DNA of 64,000 nt. Source: Hyphomicrobiaceae bacterium. GTDB lineage: Bacteria > Pseudomonadota > Alphaproteobacteria > Rhizobiales > Hyphomicrobiaceae. Below the pieces are notes generated by a model, which saw only the letters and a program-made list of their open reading frames with translations, was not told the origin of the DNA and made no database searches. The stretch covers positions 248,001-312,000 of the forward strand of contig JAWKWE010000005.1 of NCBI GenBank assembly GCA_041397645.1, written 5' to 3'. A program made the translations under genes and the position numbers. Positions 33,288-42,842 of this stretch are shown here, piece after piece (position 1 is the first letter of the stretch; every line of letters starts with the position of its first letter).

Positions 33288-34601
33288 ATGAGCATGAACC
33301 GCAGGGAATTCGCCGCGGGTGCGGGTTTAATCGTGCTTTCGGCGGGTCTCGCACGACCCGCACTTGCGCAGGGCGCAGCGAAAGTCGTGATCATCGGCGG
33401 TGGTCCGGGTGGCGCGACCGTCGCCAATCAGATCAAGACGGCTGACCCTGGAATTGACGTGACGCTGATTGAGCCGAAGGAAGCATACACAACGTGCTTC
33501 TATTCGAACCTGTTTATCGGCGGCTTCCGTTCGTTCGAATCCATCACGCACAACTATGACGGCCTCGTCCGTCGCGGCATCCGCGTGGTGCACGATACCG
33601 CAACGGGTATCGACACGGCGGGCAAGACCGTGAGCCTGTCGAAGGGATCGAAGCTTCCCTACGATCGGCTTGTGATCGCGCCGGGCATCGACATCAAGTA
33701 CGACAGCATCGAAGGATACTCGAAAGAAGCGGCAGAGATCATGCCGCACGCTTGGCAAGCGGGACCTCAGACGGTCCTGCTGAAAGAGAAACTTTTGAGC
33801 ATGAGCGATGGTGGCGTTGTCGTAATGGCCATACCCGGCAATCCCTATCGCTGCCCACCCGGACCTTATGAGCGCGCGTGCATGATCGCGCACCTCCTTA
33901 AGACGCGAAAACCGAAGTCGAAGCTCATCTTGTTCGACGCGAAGAAGACGTTTTCAAAGCAGGGTGTGTTCGAGGAGGCATTCGCCGAATACTACAAGGG
34001 CATCATCGAGGTGAATCTCACCAATGAGATCGACGATTATGCGGTCGTGAAAGTCGATCCATCGACCGGCGATGTGACGACCAAATCTGGCCGGACGGAA
34101 CGCGCCGCGGTCGCCAACATCATTCCCGCTCAAAAGGCTGGTAGCATCGCGCAGATCGCAGGCTGCACCGAAGGCGATTGGTGCACGATCAATGCCGAGA
34201 ACTTCTCATCTGCCAAGGTGAAGGATGTTTACGTCCTGGGAGACGCGGCTATCGCCACCGATATGCCCAAGTCAGCCTATGCGGCTTCAAGCCAAGGGGC
34301 GGTGGTCGCGGCAGACATCGTTGCGGACCTGACGAGCAAGCCACGCACGTCGGGCAAGTATCGTAACACCTGCTGGTCGATGCTGGCGCCTGAGAACAGC
34401 GCCAAGATTGGCGCGGACTACACGGCGGGCATGAAGGACGGCAAACCGCATCTTGATCCGCACGATTCATTCGTGTCGAAGCCCGGAGAGAGTGCGGAGC
34501 TTCGCCGCGAGACCTATAACGAGAGCGCAGCGTGGTATGAGAGCTTCACAAACACGTTGTTTGCGAAGGACGTGCAGGCAACAGCAGGCAAGGCCCAATA
34601 G
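33288..34601 (+). CDS. fccB: Flavocytochrome c sulfide dehydrogenase flavoprotein (FccB/SoxF-like)
   Basis: About 437 residues from ATG 33288, after GAGGG. Tat signal (MNRREFAAGAGLIVLSAGLA), FAD site KVVIIGGGPGGATVANQI, a redox-active cysteine candidate in NPYRCPPGPYERACMIA and the partner NTCWSMLAPEN near the C-terminus, as in FccB. VYVLGDAAIATDMPKSAY is the second FAD motif. FccB oxidises sulfide to sulfur and normally passes electrons to the haem subunit FccA, which is not adjacent. Divergent from soxYZ, so sulfide-derived sulfur might be passed to SoxYZ or electrons to another cytochrome (inference). Confidence 0.9.
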   Translation: MSMNRREFAAGAGLIVLSAGLARPALAQGAAKVVIIGGGPGGATVANQIKTADPGIDVTLIEPKEAYTTCFYSNLFIGGFRSFESITHNYDGLVRRGIRVVHDTATGIDTAGKTVSLSKGSKLPYDRLVIAPGIDIKYDSIEGYSKEAAEIMPHAWQAGPQTVLLKEKLLSMSDGGVVVMAIPGNPYRCPPGPYERACMIAHLLKTRKPKSKLILFDAKKTFSKQGVFEEAFAEYYKGIIEVNLTNEIDDYAVVKVDPSTGDVTTKSGRTERAAVANIIPAQKAGSIAQIAGCTEGDWCTINAENFSSAKVKDVYVLGDAAIATDMPKSAYAASSQGAVVAADIVADLTSKPRTSGKYRNTCWSMLAPENSAKIGADYTAGMKDGKPHLDPHDSFVSKPGESAELRRETYNESAAWYESFTNTLFAKDVQATAGKAQ

Positions 34602-34648
34602 GGCCTTGTTCGCCGGTGTAACGTCGCGCCGCGTTTCAAGGATGGGCC

Positions 34649-35635
34649 ATGGAGTACAAGGACTATTATAAAATTTTGGGTGTCGAGCGCGACGCGACCC
34701 AAGACGACATTAAACGCGCGTTTCGAAAGCTGGCTCGCAAATACCATCCCGACGTGAACAAGGAGGAAGGTGCGGAGGCCAAGTTCAAGGAGGTCGGCGA
34801 GGCCAACGACGTCCTGTCTGATCCCGAGAAGCGGGCCGCCTACGATCAGCTTGGCAAAGACTGGCAGGCGGGACAGGAATTCCGTCCGCCGCCGGGATGG
34901 GATGCGGGCTTTGAGTATTCGGGCGCATCCTCCGGTCCGAGTGACGCCGACGTTAGCGATTTCTTCGAAAGTCTGTTTGGCCGCTCCCGTCGCGCTGGAG
35001 GGATGGGGGCAGGTAGTGGAGGCGCGTGGCAGTCGCACGGCGCGCCGCACGAATTCCACGCCCGGGGCGAAGACCGTCACGCCAAAGTGCTCATAGACTT
35101 GCGCGACAGCTTTTCGGGTGCGACGCGACAGATCTCATTGCGGGTGCCGGAACTCGATGCCGAAGGGCATGTGTCGGTTCGCGACCGCACCTTGAACGTG
35201 CGGATCCCGAAGGGTGTGGTCGAAGGTCAGCATATCCGGTTGAAGGGGCAGGGCGGACCAGGGCAGGGGCGGCTTCCCGCCGGCGATCTCTATCTCGAAG
35301 TTCAGTTCAAGCCAGATGCAGTCTATCGTCCCGATGGCAAAAACCTCTATGTCGAGCTTCCGGTTGCTCCCTGGGAAGCAGCTTTGGGAGGAAGCGTGAA
35401 GATGCCGACGCCCTCCGGTGACATTATGTTGAAGATACCGGCTGGTTCGTCGCCAGGGCGCGAGCTGCGCGTCAAGGGCCGAGGCATTCCTGCTTCAGAG
35501 CCTGGCGATCTTTACGCAGTGCTGAAGCTCGTGTTGCCACCTGCAAGCGATCCCGATGCAAAGACAGCATACGAGACTTTCGCCAAAGGCTTTTCCACGT
35601 TCGATCCACGCGCAAAGTTTGGAGGTGCGTCGTGA
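34649..35635 (+). CDS. cbpA: DnaJ-like co-chaperone CbpA
   Basis: 328 residues. N-terminal J domain (DYYKILGVERDATQDDIKRA; HPD motif in KYHPDVNKEEG), Gly-rich linker (about 85-130), then two C-terminal client-binding domains with no zinc-finger CxxCxGxG repeats, which distinguishes CbpA from DnaJ. It stimulates DnaK. The stop overlaps the start of the modulator gene cbpM. Confidence 0.93.
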   Translation: MEYKDYYKILGVERDATQDDIKRAFRKLARKYHPDVNKEEGAEAKFKEVGEANDVLSDPEKRAAYDQLGKDWQAGQEFRPPPGWDAGFEYSGASSGPSDADVSDFFESLFGRSRRAGGMGAGSGGAWQSHGAPHEFHARGEDRHAKVLIDLRDSFSGATRQISLRVPELDAEGHVSVRDRTLNVRIPKGVVEGQHIRLKGQGGPGQGRLPAGDLYLEVQFKPDAVYRPDGKNLYVELPVAPWEAALGGSVKMPTPSGDIMLKIPAGSSPGRELRVKGRGIPASEPGDLYAVLKLVLPPASDPDAKTAYETFAKGFSTFDPRAKFGGAS

Positions 35636-35973
35636 GCAAAGAGAAAGACATGCACACCGCGCAATCGGAAATTGCCGAGAGCGGCGCCGTCTGTACGCTG
35701 GAAGAAATCTGCATCGCGTGTCAGGTGGAAGAAGGCTGGGTGACAGCGCTCGTGGCACATGGCGTGATCGACCCGATTTCGGGACGGGGCAAAACCGGTC
35801 AGCGGTTTGCAGCGGCGAGCATCATGCGAGTTGCCAAAGCCAAAAGGCTGGAGCGCGACTTGAGCCTCAACACGCCGGGTGTGGCGCTCGTTCTCGATCT
35901 TCTTGACGAGATCGAGCGGTTGCGGAACCGACTGCGCGCACTGCCCACGGGGGCCGCGACCTCCGACGAGTGA
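35632..35973 (+). CDS. cbpM: CbpM-like chaperone modulator
   Basis: 113 residues with a MerR-like helix-turn-helix region (TLEEICIACQVEEGWVTALV; RGKTGQRFAAASIMRVAKAK) and a C-terminal helix (LVLDLLDEIERLRNRLRAL). CbpM binds the J domain of CbpA and inhibits it. GTG start overlaps the cbpA stop (GTGA), the classical cbpAM arrangement. Confidence 0.88.
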   Translation: MSKEKDMHTAQSEIAESGAVCTLEEICIACQVEEGWVTALVAHGVIDPISGRGKTGQRFAAASIMRVAKAKRLERDLSLNTPGVALVLDLLDEIERLRNRLRALPTGAATSDE

Positions 35974-36100
35974 TCGGCGCCAGCCCGCAATCATCCCACC
36001 TGACATGGGCGTTCGCTTTGGCACGCCGGAAAAACGTGATTAGATGAGGCGCGATCCGTCATTCCCGATCGGGCGAAAGGGAATGGAGGCTGCATTTCTC

Positions 36101-36133
36101 TTGACCTATACGTCAACTTTACGTATAGGTCAA
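36101..36133 (+). promoter_or_regulatory. 13-bp perfect inverted repeat overlapping a promoter ahead of fadE
   Basis: TTGACCTATACGT (36101-36113) and ACGTATAGGTCAA (36121-36133) are perfect inverted repeats around a 7-base spacer. Within them, TTGACC (36101-36106) and TATAGG (36124-36129) are spaced 17 bases, a plausible sigma-70 promoter. A bound regulator would cover it. Half-sites TTTACGTATAGGTCAA and TTGACCTATACGTCAA resemble the sites I recall for LiuR-type MerR regulators of fatty/branched-acid degradation. It is about 120 bases before fadE. Confidence 0.72.
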
Positions 36134-36254
36134 CAACATGTGTGCGGGTTTGGGTGCGCGCGCCGGAAGGCGCAGGTCATGGTAGCGTCGTGGCTGGAAT
36201 GACCGATCCCGAGCAACTGAAGTCGATACCAGGGCCGATTGTGGGAGGCGCACG

Positions 36255-38759
36255 ATGGCAGCGGTAGTTTTCCTTCTAATTTTGCTTGGTATTTTCCTGG
36301 CGTTGGGAATGCGGCGCTCCCCTATGTGGTTATGGGCCGTGGCCGTCGGCGGCCTTACGTTGTTATGGCAGTCGGGGTTGTTGGCTGGTGATCTTCATTG
36401 GCCCGACCCTGGGTTGCTCGGCTCCCTTGCCTGGATCCCTACCATTGTCCTCGGACTATTGAGCGTTCCAGCCGTTCGGCGCGCGGCAGTCGTCGAGCCC
36501 GCCTACGGCATGGTGCGCGGCATCCTTCCCAAGGTATCTGATACTGAGGCCCAGGCGCTTGAGGCGGGCACGGTCGGTTTCGATGCCGAACTGTTCTCCG
36601 GAACGCCCGACTGGAACAAGCTGCAGGCAATTCCGGCAATACAACTCTCCACCGAAGAGCAGGCGTTCCTCGACGGTCCGACCGAAGAGCTTTGCAGGAT
36701 GATCGACGACTGGCAGGTGCGCCATGCCAATCGTGAGATCCCCGAAGCCATTTGGGACTTCGTGAAGCAGAACGGCTTTTTAGGTATGCTCATTTCCAAA
36801 GAGCATGGCGGTCTTGGATTTTCAGCTCAGGCGCAGTCTCTCATTCTTGGCAAGATCGCTTCGCGTTCGCCCGACGTCGTCACCATCGTCATGGTCCCGA
36901 ACTCGCTAGGGCCCGGCGAACTGATCGAGAAATATGGTACGGACGCGCAGAAACATCATTTCCTGCCGCGCCTCGCCAAAGGACTGGAAGTGCCCTGCTT
37001 CTCGCTAACGGGCCCAACCTCGGGCTCCGATGCCGCGACCATGCGGGACATCGGCTACGTGACTAAAGGCATCTATGACGGCAAGGAAACCCTTGGCATC
37101 CGTCTGTCGTGGGACAAGCGCTACATCACGCTCGGCCCTAAGGCGACGTTGGTCGGTCTGGCGTTTCGGTTATTCGATCCCGACAACCTGCTCGACAAAG
37201 GTGAGGACGTTGGCATCACGCTGGCTTTAATCCCGGCCGACCACCCTGGCGTCAATATCGGGCGACGGCATCTGCCTTCAGGTGCGGCGTTTCCCAATGG
37301 CCCTAATTGGGGCAAAGATGTTTTCATCCCGATCGATTGGGTCATCGGTGGGGAGAAAATGGTTGGCGCAGGTTGGCGCATGTTGATGGAGTGCTTATCG
37401 GCGGGCCGAGCGATCTCGCTGCCGTCGTCGGCGACATCCGGCGCCAAGATGATGCTCCGTGTGACGAGCGCCTATGCGCGCATCCGCAAGCAGTTTGGCC
37501 TGCCGGTGTCGCGCATGGAGGGCGTGGAGGAACCGCTGGTTCGCATCGTCGAAACGGCCTACGTGAACGAGGCCGCGCGCGCCATGACGGCCGCGATGGT
37601 GTCACGCGGCGAGAAGCCTTCCGTCATTTCGGCCTTGATGAAGTACCAGACGACGGAAAAGCTGCGCCGCGCCGTCAATGACGCCATGGACATTCACGGC
37701 GGGCGCGCAATTTGCGATGGCCCCTCCAATTATCTCCAGTCCGCGTACCAGATGGTGCCTGTCGGCATAACTGTCGAGGGCGCCAACATCCTCACCCGAA
37801 CGCTCATAACGTTCGCGCAAGGTGCGCTGCGCTCGCACCCTTATCTCTACAAGGAAGTGCAATCGGCACAGGATACAGATAAGAAGCGCGGGCTCGACAC
37901 GTTCTACGATGCCTTGAGCGGGCACGTCGCCTTCTCCCTGTCGAATGCAACCGGCGCGTTCTTCCACAATCTGACGGGTGGTGCGTTGGCATCCAGCCCC
38001 GACAACGTGCAGCTGATGTCGCAATGGTACCGCCAGCTTGCCCGTGCCTCGCGCTCGTTTGCGTTCGTGGCCGATCTTACCGTGGCGCTGCTGGGCGGCG
38101 GCTTGAAGACCAAGCAAAAGATCACAGGGCGCATGGCGGACGCGCTCTCCGAGCTATACATGCTGTCGGCTGTTCTGAAGCGTTATGAGGACGACGGCCG
38201 CCCGCAAGGTGACCACGCCATCGTCGAATTGGCAGCGATGAACGCGCTTTATCGCTTCCAGGAGGCCATGGCTGGAGTCATCGACAACTTCCCCGTTACG
38301 TCCGCCCGTCCGTTGATGCGTCTCGTAGTCTTCCCGCTCGGCAAACGCTATAAGCCTGCGCCAGACACATTAGCGCGCAAGGTGGCACGCCACGCGTTGG
38401 AGCCCGGCGAAGCGCGTGATCGCCTAACCCGCCATATCTTTGTATCGAAGAGCGTCGACGACCCAACAGGTCTGTTGGAAGTAACGCTGGAGAAAGTCAT
38501 CGCCGCCGAGCCTGCCGAGAAAAAGCTCGAAAAGGCTATCCGCAATGGCATAGTCCGCCGGTATCACGGCATCGACTGGTTTGCAGACGCGGCTGAGAAA
38601 GGCGTGATTACCCAAGCCGAGGCCGCCCAGCTTAAGGAGGTGGAAGGACTCGTTGCCCGTGTAATCGCCGTCGATCATTTCGATCCGGCGGAACTGAAAC
38701 CCAATTACGTTGATTTGGGGCACAACACCCGTGGGTCCAAATCTCTGGCGGCGGAATAG
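36255..38759 (+). CDS. fadE: Acyl-CoA dehydrogenase, FadE type
   Basis: 834 residues, the long FadE class (E. coli FadE is 814). Two N-terminal hydrophobic segments (about 3-22 and 25-70) suggest membrane association. Core acyl-CoA dehydrogenase motifs: CFSLTGPTSGSDAATMRDIG, GWRMLMECLSAGRAISLP, MLRVTSAYARIRKQFGLPVS, DAMDIHGGRAICDGPSNYLQ and VEGANILTRTLI. FadE performs the first beta-oxidation step, making trans-2-enoyl-CoA. ATG 36255 follows GGGAGG. First of three genes for a full beta-oxidation cycle. Confidence 0.94.
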   Translation: MAAVVFLLILLGIFLALGMRRSPMWLWAVAVGGLTLLWQSGLLAGDLHWPDPGLLGSLAWIPTIVLGLLSVPAVRRAAVVEPAYGMVRGILPKVSDTEAQALEAGTVGFDAELFSGTPDWNKLQAIPAIQLSTEEQAFLDGPTEELCRMIDDWQVRHANREIPEAIWDFVKQNGFLGMLISKEHGGLGFSAQAQSLILGKIASRSPDVVTIVMVPNSLGPGELIEKYGTDAQKHHFLPRLAKGLEVPCFSLTGPTSGSDAATMRDIGYVTKGIYDGKETLGIRLSWDKRYITLGPKATLVGLAFRLFDPDNLLDKGEDVGITLALIPADHPGVNIGRRHLPSGAAFPNGPNWGKDVFIPIDWVIGGEKMVGAGWRMLMECLSAGRAISLPSSATSGAKMMLRVTSAYARIRKQFGLPVSRMEGVEEPLVRIVETAYVNEAARAMTAAMVSRGEKPSVISALMKYQTTEKLRRAVNDAMDIHGGRAICDGPSNYLQSAYQMVPVGITVEGANILTRTLITFAQGALRSHPYLYKEVQSAQDTDKKRGLDTFYDALSGHVAFSLSNATGAFFHNLTGGALASSPDNVQLMSQWYRQLARASRSFAFVADLTVALLGGGLKTKQKITGRMADALSELYMLSAVLKRYEDDGRPQGDHAIVELAAMNALYRFQEAMAGVIDNFPVTSARPLMRLVVFPLGKRYKPAPDTLARKVARHALEPGEARDRLTRHIFVSKSVDDPTGLLEVTLEKVIAAEPAEKKLEKAIRNGIVRRYHGIDWFADAAEKGVITQAEAAQLKEVEGLVARVIAVDHFDPAELKPNYVDLGHNTRGSKSLAAE

Positions 38760-38803
38760 AAAACACGCCGCGATAGTAGTGTACGCAAGGATCCGAGGCA
38801 GGC

Positions 38804-40804
38804 ATGGCTGACACGACATCGGAACTCAAAGACTGGCGCTTCTCCGTCGATGGAGAGGGTATTGCCTGGGCGATTTTCGACCGCGAAGGCGAAAGCGCCA
38901 ATTCGATGGGCCGCCGCCCGATCGAAGAGCTCTCTGCAATCGTAGAGCGCGTCGAGGCGGATGCGCGGGCGGGCCGCGTGAAGGGCCTCGTTATCATGTC
39001 GGGCAAGGAGCGAAGCTTCGTCGTCGGCGCCGACATTCGCGAGTTCGAGAGCTTTGAAACCGAGGCGCAGGTGATCGCCGCGCTCAAACCTGTCAACGCC
39101 ATGCTGGATCGCATAGAGCACCTGCCGGTACCGGTGGTCGCGGCTATTCATGGCGTATGCGTCGGCGGCGGTCTGGAGCTCATTCTGGCGTGCCACTACC
39201 GAATTGCCACCCGCGATGACGGCACCCGCGTCGGCTTCCCGGAAGTGAAGCTCGGTATCTTCCCCGGCTTCAACGGTACCGCCCGCTCCATCAAGCAGGT
39301 CGGCCCGATGGCGGCCATGCAAAACATGCTGACGGGCGCCATGATCCGCGCGTCCACGGCAAAGGCGCTGGGCTTCATCGATCAGCTTGTCAATTCGCCT
39401 GGAGAGCTGCGCTGGGCGGCCCGTAAAGCGGTCTTGCAGAACCGCAAGTCGAAGCCAGCGGGCCTGACAAGCGTGCTGATGACCAAGCAGCCAGCCCGGG
39501 GCCTGCTTGCCAAAAAGATGCGCGAGGAGACCGCCAAGAAGGTTCGCGAGGATCACTATCCAGCGCCTTTCCGTCTCATCGATCTTTTTGAAAAGTACGG
39601 CGGCAACCTTGATGCCATGAAGCTCGCCGAGACGACGGCGTTCGCACCCCTCATGGTGTCGGATACGTCGCGCAATCTGCGTCGCGTGTTCCGCTTGACC
39701 GAACTGTTGAAGAACCAGGCGCCGCTCAAGCTGGCGTGGAAGCCGCAGCGTGTTCACGTGATCGGTGCGGGCACGATGGGCGCTGATATTGCAGGTGTGT
39801 GCGTGGCAGCGGGCATGGAAGTAACGCTGCAAGACATTTCGCCAGAGCAGCTCGAAAAGGGCATGAAGGCGCAAGGGCGTCTGTTCGGCAAAAAGTTCAA
39901 GACCAAGGCTCAGAAGGATGCGGCCAAGGCCCGCTTTATCGCCGACCCTGAAGGCAAAGGGATCGGCCGTGCCGACGTGATTATCGAGGCCATCGTCGAA
40001 AAGCTCGATATCAAGCAGAAGCTGTTTGCAGACTTGGAGGCCAAGGTGAAGCCGGGTGCGATTCTGGCGACCAACACCTCATCCTTGAAGCTGTCCGATA
40101 TCGCTGCGCCGCTGAAAGATCCTGGCCGTCTTATCGGCCTGCATTTCTTCTCGCCGGTAGCGCAGATGCCGCTCGTTGAAGTGGTTCAAGGCGACGGGAC
40201 GCGCGAAGAGGAAGCCAAGAAAGGCGCTGCCTTCGTCACCGCCATCGGCAAATTCCCGCTGATCACCAAGGACGTTCCGGGCTTCCTCGTCAACAAGGTG
40301 CTCACACCTTATATGTTCGCGGCCTTCGAGCGGCTCGAGAAGGGCGAGGACAAAGAGAAGATCGACGAGGCTGTGCGGACGTTTGGTATGCCGATGGGCC
40401 CCATCGAGTTGGCCGACAGTGTCGGGCTCGACATCTGTCTGCACGTCGCCAAAATTCTAGGCGGCGGGGGCACGGAAGGGTCACGCCTGGAACGACTGGT
40501 TTCATCCGGCCGCCTGGGCAAGAAAACCGGCGAAGGCTTCTACGTCTGGAAGGATGGCAAGCCGGTGCGAGGTGAAGCAAAGTGGACGAAGGCGGAACTG
40601 AAAAAGCTGGGACGCGAGCTCGTGGAGCCGATCGTTACTGAAGCGCAGAAGGCGCTGGATGAAGGTGTGGTGGCGAGCGCCGATCTGGTGGACGCCGGTA
40701 TGATCTTCGGCACCGGCTTTGCGCCGTTCCGCGGCGGGCCTTTGCACTACAAGGCAGGCCGGGACAAGTCGACGCCGCCCAAACAATCCGCTGCGGCGGA
40801 GTAG
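38804..40804 (+). CDS. fadJ: Enoyl-CoA hydratase / 3-hydroxyacyl-CoA dehydrogenase
   Basis: 666 residues, FadB/FadJ family. N-terminal crotonase domain (about 1-300): SFVVGADIREFE and GVCVGGGLELILACHYRIAT form the oxyanion hole. NAD-binding domain from about 318 (VHVIGAGTMGADIAGVCVAA), then NTSSLKLSDIA, RLIGLHFFSPVAQMPLVEVV and GFLVNKVLTPYM, with a second C-terminal helical domain. It performs steps two and three of beta-oxidation. 45 bases after fadE, GAGG before the ATG. Confidence 0.94.
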   Translation: MADTTSELKDWRFSVDGEGIAWAIFDREGESANSMGRRPIEELSAIVERVEADARAGRVKGLVIMSGKERSFVVGADIREFESFETEAQVIAALKPVNAMLDRIEHLPVPVVAAIHGVCVGGGLELILACHYRIATRDDGTRVGFPEVKLGIFPGFNGTARSIKQVGPMAAMQNMLTGAMIRASTAKALGFIDQLVNSPGELRWAARKAVLQNRKSKPAGLTSVLMTKQPARGLLAKKMREETAKKVREDHYPAPFRLIDLFEKYGGNLDAMKLAETTAFAPLMVSDTSRNLRRVFRLTELLKNQAPLKLAWKPQRVHVIGAGTMGADIAGVCVAAGMEVTLQDISPEQLEKGMKAQGRLFGKKFKTKAQKDAAKARFIADPEGKGIGRADVIIEAIVEKLDIKQKLFADLEAKVKPGAILATNTSSLKLSDIAAPLKDPGRLIGLHFFSPVAQMPLVEVVQGDGTREEEAKKGAAFVTAIGKFPLITKDVPGFLVNKVLTPYMFAAFERLEKGEDKEKIDEAVRTFGMPMGPIELADSVGLDICLHVAKILGGGGTEGSRLERLVSSGRLGKKTGEGFYVWKDGKPVRGEAKWTKAELKKLGRELVEPIVTEAQKALDEGVVASADLVDAGMIFGTGFAPFRGGPLHYKAGRDKSTPPKQSAAAE

Positions 40805-40910
40805 GTATGTTTTCGCATCCCCGCCAACGGCGGGCGATGGCATAGAGTTTTGGACACGTATATCTGACGCTGACTCGATTTCGAAGTTTGCGCGTAGGTG
40901 GAGAGATTGA

Positions 40911-42215
40911 ATGACCGGAACACTGCGGCGCGTAGCAATCATCGGCGGGGTGCGCATTCCCTTCTGTCGCTCGAATACCTTGTACGCGGATCTCTCCAAC
41001 CTTGACTTGATGTCGGCGGCGCTGAACGGCCTCGTCGACAAGTACAAGCTCAAAGGCGTGCACATAGATGAAGTTGTCGGCGGCGCCGTGGTGACGCACT
41101 CCAAAGACTTCAACCTCACGCGTGAGGCTGTTCTCTCCACGAAGCTCGCAACATCGACGCCAGGCATCACCCTCTCGCAGGCGTGCGGAACGTCCCTTCA
41201 AGCGGCCATGGGCTCGGCCGCCAAGATTGCCGTCGGCGAGATTGAATGCGCCATAGCGGTTGGCTCGGATACCACTTCGGATGCGCCGATCGTCTTCTCC
41301 AAGAAGTTTTCGCAGCGGCTGGTCAAGCTCGGCAGTCAGAAAACGGCGATGGACAAGCTAAAGGTTTTCAAGGGGCTGTCGCCTGCCGAGCTCACTCCTC
41401 AGCCACCATCTGTCGCCGAGCCGCGCACGGGCTTGTCGATGGGCGGGCACTGCGAGTTGATGGCTCAGCAGTGGCACATTCCGCGCGCCGAACAGGATGA
41501 GTTCGCGATTGAAAGCCACAAGAAGGGTGCGCAAGCCTACGCGGAAGGCTGGATGGATGATCTTGTCGTGCCGTATGCGGGCGTGTTCCGCGACAACAAT
41601 CTGCGCGAGGATATGAGCCTCGAGAAGATGTCGACCCTCAAGAATGCCTTTGAGAAGGGGTCGCACGGCACGCTTTCGGCCGCTAATTCCACGCCGCTGA
41701 CCGACGGTGCTGCCGCGGTGTTGCTCGCAAGTGAGGATTGGGCCGCCAAGCACGGTCTGCCGGTACTCGCCTACATGACCTACTCGCAGCACTGGGCCAA
41801 CGATTTTGTCGGTGGCGACGGACTGCTGATGGCGCCGACCATCGCCGTTTCCAAGATGTTGGATCGTGCAGGCATGAAACTTCAGGATTTCGATTATTAC
41901 GAGATCCACGAAGCCTTCGCAGCACAGGTGCTCGCCACACTCAAGGCGTGGGAGGATCCGGAATACTGCAAGAAGTATCTCGGGAAGGATGCGCCGCTTG
42001 GATCTATCGATCGCTCCAAGCTCAACGTAAAAGGGTCCTCACTCGCCTTCGGTCATCCGTTTGCAGCGACCGGCGCACGCATCATCGCAAATCTCGCCAA
42101 GTTGCTGTCCGTCCACGGCGGCAAGGGACTCATCTCGGTTTGCACAGCTGGTGGCATGGGTGTTGCGGCCATTCTCGAAAGCGCCAAGGCAAACGAGATG
42201 AGCAAAGCAGCCTAA
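40911..42215 (+). CDS. fadI: Acetyl-CoA acyltransferase (thiolase)
   Basis: 434 residues, the FadI/HADHB-like length. Nucleophile Cys in TLSQACGTSLQAAMG (about residue 92), YYEIHEAFAAQVLATLKAWE, the His in SLAFGHPFAATGARI, and the second catalytic Cys in ISVCTAGGMGVAAIL. It cleaves 3-ketoacyl-CoA to acetyl-CoA and a shortened acyl-CoA, completing the cycle with fadE and fadJ. ATG 40911 follows GGAGAG. Could also serve short-chain substrates. Confidence 0.92.
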   Translation: MTGTLRRVAIIGGVRIPFCRSNTLYADLSNLDLMSAALNGLVDKYKLKGVHIDEVVGGAVVTHSKDFNLTREAVLSTKLATSTPGITLSQACGTSLQAAMGSAAKIAVGEIECAIAVGSDTTSDAPIVFSKKFSQRLVKLGSQKTAMDKLKVFKGLSPAELTPQPPSVAEPRTGLSMGGHCELMAQQWHIPRAEQDEFAIESHKKGAQAYAEGWMDDLVVPYAGVFRDNNLREDMSLEKMSTLKNAFEKGSHGTLSAANSTPLTDGAAAVLLASEDWAAKHGLPVLAYMTYSQHWANDFVGGDGLLMAPTIAVSKMLDRAGMKLQDFDYYEIHEAFAAQVLATLKAWEDPEYCKKYLGKDAPLGSIDRSKLNVKGSSLAFGHPFAATGARIIANLAKLLSVHGGKGLISVCTAGGMGVAAILESAKANEMSKAA

Positions 42216-42442
42216 TCGAGATAAACGCACCAGAGGCATCGACTGTGCCGTCGCCTCACGGCTTCGTGTGTTTACGGATTCGTATCGCGTATTAGGCGTT
42301 GCGAGCCCTTGGCTGTCTCATTCGCCATCCTCACATGCTCAGTAAGAGGGTCGCTGTTCGCTGAGTTGGATAGTTGGCGCGCAGGGTCCTTAGCAGCGGT
42401 CCCGCACCGCTGCGATTGAACACACGCTGAGGAGACATTGCC

Positions 42443-42652
42443 ATGAAGGAGATCATCGCTATAGCGGCCGCGCTTACCTTCGCCACGCCTGCATTGGCAG
42501 CACCTGATCTTTCGCGCGCCCCCGAGGCGCAGGTTTTCGCGCCATACCACCTGACGCAACAAATAGCCCAAGCTCCGGCCAAGCAGGCCAAGACAGCGCT
42601 GTCTTCGATGGCCGGAACCGACCTGAGTGAGTATCACCGCCATCTGGCTTGA
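42443..42652 (+). CDS. Small exported protein, function unknown
   Basis: 69 residues. Signal peptide KEIIAIAAALTFATPALA, leaving about 50 residues of mature chain with no cysteine or repeat (APDLSRAPEAQVF, then a Gln/Lys/Ala-rich part). Strong ribosome site GAGGAG eight bases before the ATG supports translation. No family recognised. Lies between the thiolase and cfa; a GTGGGC...GCCCAC imperfect hairpin (about 42672-42726) follows. Confidence 0.65.
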   Translation: MKEIIAIAAALTFATPALAAPDLSRAPEAQVFAPYHLTQQIAQAPAKQAKTALSSMAGTDLSEYHRHLA

Positions 42653-42842
42653 AGTGCTGTCTGAAAATAGCCTTTTGTGGGCCCGGATGGCCGTGCGCGT
42701 TCCAGCCTGCCGGGCCTGCCCACAAACGACAGGGGCGAGCACAAATTCCCCCAACTTCGTGGCACGTTGTCTCCCATGGGCAGACACCGCTTGTAATTTG
42801 CGCTAAGCGGACGTCTGACCCGAGGGGACGCGAGCACGAAAG

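Noticed and set aside
42672..42726. GTGGGC...GCCCAC hairpin as terminator
   Set aside because: The stem is interrupted and no T-run follows; left as a note in the neighbouring gene.
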